Positions 1 through 8,547 are shown, counted from the first letter of the stretch. The stretch is 64,000 bases of DNA from Arenibacter amylolyticus (GCF_002150785.1 NZ_MTAZ01000005.1:111280-175279); one strand, 5' to 3'. The notes: generated by a model from the letters alone, not told the origin. Numbers and translations: made by a program.

Positions 1-598
1 CCCCTACTACTACGATCTTTTTGATCTTCCCAATAATGAGAAGTATTACTACTTTACCGTAGGGGATGCCTTGATGATAGTTTTGGACAGTGAGGGCAAG
101 GAAATTTCCCAACCTACATTCGTTTCCGATGAACACAGTGAAGCCTTTTGGAAAGAAGCATTCTCCGATTATTTTGTGGAGCAAAAGAAGTGGTTAGAGA
201 AAGTGCTAGACCTCAATAGGGAAGCGGGATTTGTATTTATATTTCAACACAAACCCCTTTTTAGCGTTATGAAAAATAGGAAGGCCGAAGCCGAGAAGAC
301 TCGAGAATTCTGGGGAGATATTTTCGAGAGACACAAGGTGCAGGTCTTCTTTAACGGACATGATCACCACTATCACCGAGCGTTTAAAAACGGGGTGCAT
401 TACATTACTTCTGCAGGAGCAGGAGCGCCATTGTACGACGTGGATTTTGAACTTCCAGAAACCGAGAAATTTAGTAAGGTAGAACACTTTGTAAATGTGC
501 AGGTTCAAAAGGATAAAGCCGTGCTTTTGGTGACAGATATAGACGGGAACGAAATAGAGACCGTAGAAGTGAAGAGACGGATGGTGATGGAACCATAG
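1..598 (+). CDS. Metallophosphoesterase (calcineurin-like / purple acid phosphatase type), 3' part only
   Basis: The frame is open from base 2, so the gene begins before the window; 198 C-terminal residues are visible. They show the last metal-binding blocks of the calcineurin-like phosphoesterase fold: FQHKP, and FFNGHDHHYHR, which carries the GHxH motif that closes the dinuclear metal site. This family hydrolyses phosphomonoesters or diesters. The segment before the first in-frame ATG (position 71) reads YYYFTVGDALMIVLDSEG and continues the domain, so that ATG is not the start. The next gene, a membrane protein, follows after 44 bases on the same strand, so an operon is likely. The substrate and any signal peptide cannot be judged from this part. 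Confidence 0.88.
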   Translation, partial: PYYYDLFDLPNNEKYYYFTVGDALMIVLDSEGKEISQPTFVSDEHSEAFWKEAFSDYFVEQKKWLEKVLDLNREAGFVFIFQHKPLFSVMKNRKAEAEKTREFWGDIFERHKVQVFFNGHDHHYHRAFKNGVHYITSAGAGAPLYDVDFELPETEKFSKVEHFVNVQVQKDKAVLLVTDIDGNEIETVEVKRRMVMEP

Positions 599-642
599 AT
601 AGTGCTATACCAAAACTAAAAACGCAATATAAATTAGCTAAT

Positions 643-1914
643 ATGAAATCATCTACCTGGAGGATCCCGATGCTTATTGTAGCCATGGCCTTGGCAACCG
701 CTTGGGCTATTCGCGGACAGTTTGGGCACGAACAGGGGGCCGCATGGGCCGGGGCTATAGGAGGTATTGCTTTGGTCTTGGTCTCCCAACGCCAGGATTG
801 GTACCGGAAAATGATGGTGGTTGCCCTGGCCTCTGCCGTTGGCTGGGGCGTAGGCGGGATGATCAGCTATGGGATGATAGTAGGCTATGGAAAAGCGGAC
901 AATTTTATCAATGCCTTTTATGGCCTAGGGATGTTGTTCCTGATAGGAGGCCTCTTTGGGCTACTTGGGGGTGGCTTGGTAGGACTTAGTTTAGATTCCA
1001 CTCGGGAAAATAGGGTGAAATGGGGCGCCTTAATGGCAGAGATGGCAGCAGGCGGACTCATAGGGTATTATTTATTGATTGTACAGATAGGAATAAGAAT
1101 GACCCCTCCAAGGTCCGAGGCATGGGCGGTTTGTCTTGGAGCTGGCTTAGCCATGTTATGGCATATGGCTAGGGAAAAAAGAAATTCGCCCATCAGGGTG
1201 GCATGCTTCTCCATGTTAGGAGGGGGTATAGGTTTCGGATTCGGTAATTTTCTGCAGATCCTAGGGATATCCGCAGCGCTATCCTTTAATATGTGGAATG
1301 TGATGGAATATAGCATCGGATTTTTTGGAGGTCTAGGAATGGCCTATGGGGTCTTTAGCTCTCCTTGGCCTAAAGATATACCAGGGCCAAAGAAGTGGGA
1401 GAACTGGAGTTCATTTGGAATACTTGCCCTTTTTCTACCATTGATTGTTTATAGGGAGTCCCTTAGTTATCACCACCTAACTAGGCGATTACGGGATTTG
1501 CCAAATGTAGAGGAGCTGGCAACTACTAGTACCTGGGTGGCTGCACTGGTGCTTCTTTTAATGATATTTTTATTGGGTAGGCAATTAATAAAGGAGCTGA
1601 TAGGCCATAAACAGGTATTCCGGACGTTTTTTATTTTACTGATTCCGTATGCGGGAGTTAGCTTTTTGGTAAAAGGGCTTTTAGGAGGGGTGGTAGAAGT
1701 CACTCACTACTTATACCTCCTTAATATTTTGATGCTGTTTCTACTACTAGGCCTTAAGCAACCATCTATTCAATTTGGAAAACTAAAAGTTATGCCAATG
1801 GATAGGTGGATTTACTATTTGCTGGGAGGTTTAAGTTTTATGGCGCTTTTGGCATTTATAGCTATTCATGTACATGGTGATTTGGGAGGACATAATAGAT
1901 TTCCATTAAACTAA
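643..1914 (+). CDS. Polytopic inner-membrane protein of unknown function (423 aa)
   Basis: I do not recognise a characterised family. The protein is almost entirely hydrophobic, with roughly ten to twelve membrane segments, many rich in Gly and Ala (for example GLFGLLGGGLVGLS near residue 110). A distinctive N-terminal stretch, WAIRGQFGHEQGAAWAG (about residues 21-37), contains charged and His residues inside an otherwise apolar region and may be a functional motif. The ATG at 643 gives a short polar N-terminus before the first membrane span. The next gene starts only 4 bases after its stop, which indicates translational coupling, and a phosphoesterase gene lies just upstream. A transporter or a membrane enzyme acting on a lipid or glycan are both possible; this is inference. 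Confidence 0.8.
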   Translation: MKSSTWRIPMLIVAMALATAWAIRGQFGHEQGAAWAGAIGGIALVLVSQRQDWYRKMMVVALASAVGWGVGGMISYGMIVGYGKADNFINAFYGLGMLFLIGGLFGLLGGGLVGLSLDSTRENRVKWGALMAEMAAGGLIGYYLLIVQIGIRMTPPRSEAWAVCLGAGLAMLWHMAREKRNSPIRVACFSMLGGGIGFGFGNFLQILGISAALSFNMWNVMEYSIGFFGGLGMAYGVFSSPWPKDIPGPKKWENWSSFGILALFLPLIVYRESLSYHHLTRRLRDLPNVEELATTSTWVAALVLLLMIFLLGRQLIKELIGHKQVFRTFFILLIPYAGVSFLVKGLLGGVVEVTHYLYLLNILMLFLLLGLKQPSIQFGKLKVMPMDRWIYYLLGGLSFMALLAFIAIHVHGDLGGHNRFPLN

Positions 1915-1918
1915 GGAT

Positions 1919-2557
1919 ATGACGACTACAAAGGAAAGTAATGGCTTTTATTTTATGATTCTTGTGGTGTTTATTGCCATTGGATATGCCGTTCTAAGAT
2001 ATCACCTATTGGGGGAGGTTCCCTGGAAAGATTTTCCAATTTTTATTTTGAACAAAGGTGTATCGCTGGCTGGGATAACCCTTTTGTCATTATGTGTTTC
2101 CCTTGGCCCCTTATCTCGCATGGGAATCTCCATATTAGCTACAAGATCTGCCAAGAAACTGATGGGCATTTCAGGGCTACTCCTGACCATTGCGCATGTT
2201 TTGCTGAGTATGGTAATTTTAAATCCGCGCTATTTTGAGCTGTTTTTTGTGGAGGATGGAAGCTTATCGGCACGGGGATCCCTTAGTTTGATGGCTGGGG
2301 TGGTTAGCTTAATAATGCTGGGGGTATACCATCAATGTTTTAAAAATGGGGTGGTGGGAAAGGAAAAATTGGTTAAGTTTTTAACCTCCAATAAATTTCT
2401 TCTAGGACTACTACTGCTGTTTGGGGCTCATCTTTTTTTTGTGGGCTATCACAATTGGTTGGTTCCCGCCAATTGGATAGGCGGACTACCACCCATTACG
2501 TTGGTTTCCTTTGTAATGGTGTTTTTGGCCATGGGAATTAGTCTTCTTGGGCGCTGA
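1919..2557 (+). CDS. Ferric-reductase/MsrQ-like transmembrane protein (212 aa), tentative
   Basis: This is a six-span membrane protein. The segment LLSLCVSLGPLSRMG followed by RSAKKLMGISGLLLTIAH resembles the start of the ferric-reductase-like transmembrane domain (MsrQ/YedZ group), where a Pro-Leu turn precedes a basic loop and a heme-ligating His. His93 fits that first ligand and His171 the second-bundle ligand. Asn158 sits 13 residues before His171, where MsrQ-type proteins usually have another His, so one heme site may be missing or displaced. No flavin or NAD domain is attached. The gene is coupled to the upstream membrane protein (4-base gap). The family call rests on pattern resemblance only; it could be an unrelated membrane protein. 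Confidence 0.6.
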   Translation: MTTTKESNGFYFMILVVFIAIGYAVLRYHLLGEVPWKDFPIFILNKGVSLAGITLLSLCVSLGPLSRMGISILATRSAKKLMGISGLLLTIAHVLLSMVILNPRYFELFFVEDGSLSARGSLSLMAGVVSLIMLGVYHQCFKNGVVGKEKLVKFLTSNKFLLGLLLLFGAHLFFVGYHNWLVPANWIGGLPPITLVSFVMVFLAMGISLLGR

Positions 2558-2595
2558 AAATTCTACGCCGCTAGAGAAAACTAAAAGTTAGGATA

Positions 2596-3444
2596 CTATC
2601 TAAATGTCTTCCGATATTCACTAGGGGTCTTCCCCATAATGAATTTAAAGTAGTGGTTAAAGTTGGCGAGATTGTTATACCCGCTTTCAAAACAAATTTG
2701 AGTAATCTGTTTGTCCGTTTCTGCCAGTAATTTAGCGGCTATGCCCACCCTCACGCTCTTTACATACTCCATAAAGGTTTGGCCTGTCTTCTTCTTAAAA
2801 TACCTGCAGAAGCTGCTGGGCGCCATGTTTAGTACGGCAGAGGCCGACTCTAACTTTACCCCTTCCTGGATGTTTTGGAAAACATACTCATAAACCTTGT
2901 TTATCTTATCAAGGTTTTTGGAGAAAACGGCGGAGTTGTTAATGGGATTTGATAGGTTTTCCCTTTCCTCTACTTGGATGAGGTAATGAAATACCCTTAA
3001 TAGTTGAATGTAATACTCCAAACCAGTGAGCTGGGTCATCTCCTCCAAAATAGCCGGTATATGGGTGTCATTTCCCAGTTTAAATCGTAGTCCGGTGTTG
3101 GATTGTCTTAGTAGCTCAACCACCTTCTCCAATTCGGGCATTTTAAAAAAATCCGAATTGATGATGTCTTCAGAGAAATGGGTGACAATACAAAAGGGAT
3201 CTTTACCTTTTTCGGCATCCAAGGCTTCCCAACAATGAGGTAGATTGGGACCTAAAAGTACCAGATCGTCTTTTTCAAAACCGGAGATGTTATCTCCCAC
3301 AATTCTTCGTCCCGACCCTGATGTGATAAAGTTTAATTCGAAATTTCTATGGGAATGAATTCTGGCATTGGATGCCAATGGTAGTTTTCTAGAAATAAAT
3401 GAATGCTTGGTGGGGACATAAATTTTTTCAAAAATAAACTCCAT
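2596..3444 (-). CDS. AraC-family transcriptional regulator
   Basis: This is a 282-residue cytoplasmic regulator. The N-terminal half (about residues 15-90) is a small cupin-like sensing domain with a HSHRNFELNF motif and an ISGFEKDDLVLLGPNLPHCW strand pair typical of AraC arm/cupin modules. The C-terminal 100 residues hold the two helix-turn-helix units: SASAVLNMAPSSFCRYFKKK (first) and the signature ITQICFESGYNNLANFNHYF followed by GKTPSEYRK. It is transcribed divergently from the lyase-symporter-PHP operon that starts at 3674, with 229 bases between them. It is therefore the likely regulator of that operon, responding to its substrate or a derivative. It converges on the membrane protein gene ending at 2557. 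Confidence 0.93.
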   Translation of the reverse strand: MEFIFEKIYVPTKHSFISRKLPLASNARIHSHRNFELNFITSGSGRRIVGDNISGFEKDDLVLLGPNLPHCWEALDAEKGKDPFCIVTHFSEDIINSDFFKMPELEKVVELLRQSNTGLRFKLGNDTHIPAILEEMTQLTGLEYYIQLLRVFHYLIQVEERENLSNPINNSAVFSKNLDKINKVYEYVFQNIQEGVKLESASAVLNMAPSSFCRYFKKKTGQTFMEYVKSVRVGIAAKLLAETDKQITQICFESGYNNLANFNHYFKFIMGKTPSEYRKTFR

Positions 3445-3636
3445 CTTTATAATATTGACATTATTACACCAATATAATTAATTATTTTAAAATAAAGGTT
3501 AAGATATAATGCAATTAAAACAATATAGTGGTGGCGATTGGTGTTAAATTGAATTTAATTTGTGTAGGGTCTATGGTAATAGAAGGAGAATTGTTAAAGA
3601 ATTAGGTTGCTTGACCAAACTTCTTGCCGTTAATCG

Positions 3637-3651
3637 ATTTTAGCCTAAAAT
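3637..3651. promoter_or_regulatory. Palindrome ATTTTAG-C-CTAAAAT upstream of the lyase operon
   Basis: Two perfect 7-base arms with a one-base centre lie 22 bases upstream of the lyase start codon, inside the 229-base region shared with the divergent AraC-type gene. This is where an activator or repressor site, or the core promoter, would be expected. The region is strongly AT-rich, so chance is a real alternative. No exact TAnnTTTG box was found here for either gene. Confidence 0.35.
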
Positions 3652-3673
3652 AAAGACTTTTAAACATGAGCAA

Positions 3674-4597
3674 ATGAATTTACCAATAAAAGGAATTATT
3701 CCACCGATGATTACGCCGCTTTTGGAGAATTTGTCATTAGATCTTGTCGGATTAGAAAATTTGGTGCATCATTTATTGGAAGGTGGTGTACATGGTATTT
3801 TTATCTTGGGGACTTCTGGTGAGGGACCTAGCCTGAGTTACGCAACACGGAAAAAAATGATTTCCGAGACCTGTAGGTTGGTTAACGGCAAGGTGCCGCT
3901 GTTGGTTGGAATCACAGATACCTCCTTTGAGGAAGCCATGGAATTGGCCAAACACGCCAAAAGGGAAGGAGCCAATGCCTTGGTGGTGGCCTCCCCATAT
4001 TACCTTCCTATTTCTGAGAGGGAAATGTTAGAGTATTTGGAAAATTTAGCTCCTAAATTGCCATTACCTTTCCTTTTGTACAATATGCCAAGTTGTACCA
4101 AGCTAAGCGTATCAATGAAAATAGTTAAAAAAGCGAGAGCGTTGGGAGCTATAGGCATCAAGGATAGCTCTGGTGATCTTTCGTTTTTGTATATGCTGAT
4201 CGAAGCGTTTAAGAACGACCCCCAATTCGCTATCATTACGGGGACGGAATTATTTCTGCCAGAAACAATCATGAATGGCGGACATGGGGCCGTGGCAGGG
4301 GGTGCCAATTTTTTTCCAGGGCTTTTTGTGGCCCTCTATGAAGCTATGCTTAAGAAAGATTTTGATAAGGCAAAAGAACTACGCCAAGAGGTAATTAAGA
4401 TTCATCATACCATTTATGAGGTTGGAAAATATTCCTCACGGCACATAAAAGGGACTAAAGCAGCCTTAGCAGCCATGAATATTTGCAAGGATTATGTAGC
4501 AGAACCCCTGCACAGATTTAATGAGGAACAACGTAATAAAATTAAAGAGTATATTGTAGCGTTTAAATATACCAACCACTACAAACCTGCATTATGA
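3674..4597 (+). CDS. Dihydrodipicolinate synthase / N-acetylneuraminate lyase superfamily aldolase
   Basis: At 307 residues this is a full-length class I TIM-barrel aldolase. The superfamily marks are present: GTSGE at residues 46-50 (binds the carboxylate of the keto acid), the catalytic Tyr136 in LLYNMPS, and the Schiff-base Lys163 in GIKDSSGD. Members condense or cleave pyruvate with an aldehyde (lysine synthesis, sialic acid, 2-keto-3-deoxy sugar acids, hydroxyproline breakdown). Here the gene is the first of an operon with a sodium:solute symporter (4-base ATGA overlap), next to an AraC-type regulator. This favours a catabolic lyase over the biosynthetic DapA. A 3-codon reading frame (ATG AGC AAA TGA, 3666-3677) overlaps the start codon. 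The exact substrate is unknown. Confidence 0.9.
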   Translation: MNLPIKGIIPPMITPLLENLSLDLVGLENLVHHLLEGGVHGIFILGTSGEGPSLSYATRKKMISETCRLVNGKVPLLVGITDTSFEEAMELAKHAKREGANALVVASPYYLPISEREMLEYLENLAPKLPLPFLLYNMPSCTKLSVSMKIVKKARALGAIGIKDSSGDLSFLYMLIEAFKNDPQFAIITGTELFLPETIMNGGHGAVAGGANFFPGLFVALYEAMLKKDFDKAKELRQEVIKIHHTIYEVGKYSSRHIKGTKAALAAMNICKDYVAEPLHRFNEEQRNKIKEYIVAFKYTNHYKPAL

Positions 4598-6084
4598 ATT
4601 ACCAATTAGGAACTGTGGACCTGACCATAATAGTGCTTTATGGACTGGTCTTGGTCCTCATGGGAATCTACTTTTTTAAGAGGAGCAAAACTTCGGAACA
4701 GTTTATGGTAGCCAGTAGGGGGATACCCGCCTGGGCCGCAGGTATTGCGGTTATGAGTACCTATACTAGTAGCATTTCCTATATTGCCGTTCCTGGAAAA
4801 GCCTTTGACGATAATTGGCACCCCCTTGTATTTGCCATCTGCGCCATTCCAGTAGCCTGGTTTGTAACTTCCTATGTAATTCCCCATTACCGAAAAAATA
4901 ATATCATCTCCGTTTATAACTATCTCGAAGAAAAAATTGGGGGCTGGGGTAGAATTTATGCTGCTTTCTCCTTTCTCCTCTTTATGGTAGGGCGGGTAGC
5001 TGTAATTCTATACTTGTCTTCCCTGTTGCTTACCTCCTTTGTGAGCTTAGATATAGAAATGGTTATTGTATGTATTGGTGTCGTGACCATTATCTACACC
5101 TTAATGGGAGGAATGGAAGCGGTCATATGGACGGATGTGATGCAATCCATAATAATGATCGGGGGAATCCTTTTTGTAGCTGTTATACTTAGTATGGAGA
5201 TTTTTTCCCAGCCCGATTATTTGGTGCAAAAGGCTTTTGATAACAATAAATTTAGCCTTGGGGATACAGACTTTTCACTGCGCGATAGAACATTGTGGGT
5301 AATGATTATTTACGGAATATCGGAAAATGTTAGGAATCTTATTGCCGATCAAAATTACACCCAGAAATATAGCTCGGTGGGCACCACCCAGGAAGCGCGT
5401 AAATCGGTTTGGATTGCCATGCTCATCTACCTGCCATTAACCCTTATCTTTTTATATATAGGAACGGCCTTATTTGCTTACTACGGAGCAGAAGCAAATG
5501 TTTTAAATGAAACCATTACCAAAGGCGATGAGGTCTTCCCATATTTTATCGCTACAGAACTCCCGGTAGGCATTAAAGGCCTTATGATTGCAGCCATCAT
5601 GGCGGCTTCTATGAGTACGGTAGATTCTGCCCTCAACTCTTCGGCTACGGTGCTGTATATCGATTTTTATAAAAAGTACCTCAATCCCAAAGGGTCCGAA
5701 CGGTCCAGCCTAAATTTTCTTAGGATTACCACCATCATTTGGGGAGTGTTGGGAGTGGGATTTGCCCTGCTTATGATTAATGCCAAAAGCGCATTGGATG
5801 TCTGGTGGCAAATTTCAGGGATTTTTGGGGGTGGTATCCTCGGATTGTTTCTCTTGGCCCTATTTAACGTAGGTATCAGTCGGGCACAAGGGATTCTATC
5901 CGTACTGTTTAGTATTCTAATTATTGTTTGGGGTACCTTCTTTAGAGACCTGCCCAAAGGTTACAGCTGGTTAGAGTGTACCATGGATCCAATAATCATT
6001 GGTGCGGCTTCTACGGCAGGATTAATTGCTATGGCCTTGGTCTTTATGCTGTATAATAAAAGCAAAACTAAAGAGTACGCATAA
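4594..6084 (+). CDS. Sodium:solute symporter (SSS family)
   Basis: This 496-residue protein has about 13 transmembrane helices. It shows features of the SSS family (SGLT/PutP/NanT fold): an N-terminal helix followed by FMVASRGIPAWAAGIAVMSTYTSSISYIAVPGKAF, an unwound first core helix, and MAASMSTVDSALNSSATVLYIDFY, the conserved helix-8 sodium-site region with its Ser/Thr cluster. It imports a small organic solute with Na+. Its ATG overlaps the stop of the upstream lyase, so the pair is translationally coupled and the symporter very likely imports the lyase substrate. The downstream PHP gene starts 2 bases after its stop. The Na+ gradient could be supplied by the Na+-NQR encoded at 47.4-53.5 kb. 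Confidence 0.93.
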   Translation: MNYQLGTVDLTIIVLYGLVLVLMGIYFFKRSKTSEQFMVASRGIPAWAAGIAVMSTYTSSISYIAVPGKAFDDNWHPLVFAICAIPVAWFVTSYVIPHYRKNNIISVYNYLEEKIGGWGRIYAAFSFLLFMVGRVAVILYLSSLLLTSFVSLDIEMVIVCIGVVTIIYTLMGGMEAVIWTDVMQSIIMIGGILFVAVILSMEIFSQPDYLVQKAFDNNKFSLGDTDFSLRDRTLWVMIIYGISENVRNLIADQNYTQKYSSVGTTQEARKSVWIAMLIYLPLTLIFLYIGTALFAYYGAEANVLNETITKGDEVFPYFIATELPVGIKGLMIAAIMAASMSTVDSALNSSATVLYIDFYKKYLNPKGSERSSLNFLRITTIIWGVLGVGFALLMINAKSALDVWWQISGIFGGGILGLFLLALFNVGISRAQGILSVLFSILIIVWGTFFRDLPKGYSWLECTMDPIIIGAASTAGLIAMALVFMLYNKSKTKEYA

Positions 6085-6086
6085 TT

Positions 6087-7532
6087 TTGGAACTGGGGAA
6101 ACAGGCATGGATTAAGATAGGGAGGGTGCTTCTGCCCCCATTACTTCTTTTAATGCTACTGCTCTTCTTCCCATTTTCTATAACTATCATAGATGCCCTA
6201 AGCTTACAACCCCTAGCAGATTACAGTATTCAGATACATTTCTGGAGAACGGTCTTTGAACCCTTTTTGGGTCCTTTGCTTTATTTTAAAAGATCTATAA
6301 ACCCACTGCAGGAAGTGCCAATGGCAATCCTGTGGGGGCTTGTGATCTATCTGCTCCATGGGTTTTGGAAGTACAAAAAAATGGAGGATAAATCTGGAGG
6401 GGGAAAATACTTTTTAAGGAAACTAAGCAATTTACCTTTGATTTTGGGAATGGGGTTTGCTTACTTTCTTTTAGTCCTTTTTATTCCATTGCCAACCAAT
6501 ACCATCGTCAATAATTCCGAGCACGATATTTTGGTGACCACCCATGCACATTCCGAATTCAGCCATGACGGATTAATCTCTCCAATACAATTGTGGGAAT
6601 GGCATAAAAGAAATGGATTTGACGCCTTGTTTATTACCGAACATGCCCATCATCATAAAACCCTAGAGTTTTCAAGACAACAGCGCAATAGTAAATTTCC
6701 TATGGATCCATTGGTTATGGTAGGGCAGGAGTATTCTGGCTCTAACCATATGAGTCTTTTGGGGTTAAACGGAAGCTTTGTGACCAAAGGAAAAACAGAT
6801 GCAGAAATTGTGGACTTAACCCACAGGCATGGGGGTGCAGTAATCGTTAACCATTGGTTTGATGGGAAAGGAAAGGAAAAAGAATTCTATACGGCCATGG
6901 GAGTAGATGGATTTGAAATTGAAAATGTAGGCAAGAAATTATACTACAATCGGTTAGTTTTCAAGAATCTTAAAGAACACTGTGAGGAAAACGGACTTAT
7001 CATGGTGGGCGGCTTAGACTATCACGGATATGGAAGGGGATGTTCCCTTTGGAATGCTTTCACCATTCCCAATTGGCACAAAATGAACCCAAAAGCAAAA
7101 GAAAGTGCCATACTACAGATTTTACGGGATAGGGATCAGTCTAAGCTTAAGGTACTTATGTACAGGGATAGGCCTTTTTACGAGGGGATCCCTCCTTTGA
7201 TTAGTCCACCTATTAACGCCCTATATTATTTTAGAACGCTCAATGGCTATCAAGTGGCATCTTGGATAGTTTGGTGGGCTATTTTTCAGTTGTTTCTTGT
7301 TGTAGGAAGGAGTTGGCTAATGTATTGGGAAGATGCTTTGCCATTAGGGGGAGGCCTAAGCGCAACGTTTATGCTGATCTTGGGCGTAATTTATTATTTA
7401 AAGGACCAGACGCTGCAGGGGTATAGTAGTTTGTATGCTGAATACGGTACCCTCTTGTTGACAATTGGGGGCATATATATCCTATACGCGGGCTACTTAA
7501 TCCGTCGTCGTTTTTTTAGAGTGAAAATATAG
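6087..7532 (+). CDS. Membrane-anchored PHP-domain phosphoesterase
   Basis: The 481-residue protein has membrane helices at both ends (about 14-35, 78-95, 115-133 and several from about 390 to the end) around a central PHP domain (about 145-360). Metal-binding residues of the PHP fold are visible: THAHSEFSHDG (His153, His155, Asp161), ITEHAHHH (Glu185, His186), QEYSG (Glu215), NHWF (His256) and GLDYHG (Asp311, His313). PHP domains hydrolyse phosphoesters, for example histidinol phosphate, nucleotides or polymers. The best start is the TTG at 6087, 2 bases after the symporter stop; the first in-frame ATG (6153) would cut into the first helix. It is the third gene of the lyase operon. The PHP core inside a membrane protein is unusual. 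Confidence 0.83.
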   Translation: MELGKQAWIKIGRVLLPPLLLLMLLLFFPFSITIIDALSLQPLADYSIQIHFWRTVFEPFLGPLLYFKRSINPLQEVPMAILWGLVIYLLHGFWKYKKMEDKSGGGKYFLRKLSNLPLILGMGFAYFLLVLFIPLPTNTIVNNSEHDILVTTHAHSEFSHDGLISPIQLWEWHKRNGFDALFITEHAHHHKTLEFSRQQRNSKFPMDPLVMVGQEYSGSNHMSLLGLNGSFVTKGKTDAEIVDLTHRHGGAVIVNHWFDGKGKEKEFYTAMGVDGFEIENVGKKLYYNRLVFKNLKEHCEENGLIMVGGLDYHGYGRGCSLWNAFTIPNWHKMNPKAKESAILQILRDRDQSKLKVLMYRDRPFYEGIPPLISPPINALYYFRTLNGYQVASWIVWWAIFQLFLVVGRSWLMYWEDALPLGGGLSATFMLILGVIYYLKDQTLQGYSSLYAEYGTLLLTIGGIYILYAGYLIRRRFFRVKI

Positions 7533-7596
7533 TCTGAGGTAAAAGCCTGCTGTTCATTTTTATATCCAGCCTTCTACGGGTGGCCATTTACCATCT

Positions 7597-8472
7597 TTAA
7601 CGGTGAAGCTTACGCGCTCTTAAATAATTTAAAAGAGCTTCCGGCAAATCTGTCTGTATTACATTTACATATTTTTTGCTCAAAAGGGCATCAAACCCAG
7701 CATCTTTCTCTAACCGCTCCATGCTATCATATTTTCCTAAGGCATTGATCCATACCCTTGTTCCCGAGTCTATAATCTTGCGCATCTTACGGTCCTTGTA
7801 AAAGCTTTCATCAATATGGATAATATCTATCAGGTCCATTTTTTGAATCGCCCTCACTTCTCTTCTAGAATACGCCCTAGGCATTATTCGTATTTCACTA
7901 TCCATTTCTTGCAGCCTGGGGGTTTCCTTATAATCGTACAGAAAAAATAATATTTGGTTCTCCATCCCGAATTCTTGAATAAGGGAATAGGCTTTTTCAA
8001 CAGCGGCCATATCCTCCAATTTAAAGTCGATGTCTAAAAGGACTTTTCCTTTAGTCAATTGCAGTACTTCTTTAAAGGTGGGAATACGCTCTGTAGTGAT
8101 ACTGTCTTTAAATAATAGGCGTAGGTCTTTTAGCTGGTCTAAGCTAAAATCGGACACATTTCCACTACCATTGGTGGTTCTATCCAAAGTGCGATCGTGC
8201 ATTATCAGCAACACTCCATCCTTACTTTGTCTAATATCTAATTCCACGATATCTACTCCTATACGGATACTTTCCTTAATGGCAGCCAAAGAATTTTCTG
8301 GGTAATAATCATTGGTGGCTCTATGGGCAGCAACTAATATTTGTTCGGGATTGTTTTTAAAATCGATTAAAATACGATCCAAGTTGGACTCCTGTGCTGC
8401 TAATCCTACATAGAGAAATAACAATAGCACTAAGAGAAGCTTTTTTGGGTGTGGTGATAGGTGGTTGTTCAT
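7597..8472 (-). CDS. Secreted glycerophosphodiester phosphodiesterase family protein
   Basis: The 291-residue protein starts with a signal peptide (LLLVLLLFLYVGLAAQ, residues 12-27) and continues as a GDPD TIM barrel. The catalytic and metal residues are present: AHR (His50, Arg51), PENS (Glu59), ELDI (Glu77, Asp79), SKDG, and MHD with His92, the second catalytic His. The usual HRG is HRA here, a small deviation seen in glycerophosphodiesterase relatives. The expected reaction is hydrolysis of glycerophosphodiesters in the periplasm or outside the cell. It is convergent with the PHP-domain gene (64 bases between stops). An exact promoter -7 box ends 2 bases before the start codon, so the mRNA may have almost no leader. 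Confidence 0.9.
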   Translation of the reverse strand: MNNHLSPHPKKLLLVLLLFLYVGLAAQESNLDRILIDFKNNPEQILVAAHRATNDYYPENSLAAIKESIRIGVDIVELDIRQSKDGVLLIMHDRTLDRTTNGSGNVSDFSLDQLKDLRLLFKDSITTERIPTFKEVLQLTKGKVLLDIDFKLEDMAAVEKAYSLIQEFGMENQILFFLYDYKETPRLQEMDSEIRIMPRAYSRREVRAIQKMDLIDIIHIDESFYKDRKMRKIIDSGTRVWINALGKYDSMERLEKDAGFDALLSKKYVNVIQTDLPEALLNYLRARKLHR

Positions 8473-8474
8473 TT

Positions 8475-8482
8475 CAAAAATA
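8475..8482 (-). promoter_or_regulatory. Promoter -7 box TATTTTTG for the GDPD-like gene
   Basis: This is an exact match to the Bacteroidota -7 consensus TAnnTTTG on the minus strand. Only two bases separate it from the ATG at 8472. With transcription expected to begin about 4-5 bases after the box, the mRNA would begin at or next to the start codon. No clear -33 TTTG is visible. Confidence 0.45.
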
Positions 8483-8547
8483 AATAAACTGGCGCGGTAG
8501 CCAGTAATTATAAGCTTCCCTAAGTTAGGAAATTATTTTGGCTCTCC

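Noticed and set aside
3674..4597. Assigning the lyase as dapA or nanA
   Set aside because: Superfamily motifs do not separate the activities; the symporter and regulator argue against dapA, and other sialic acid genes are not visible.
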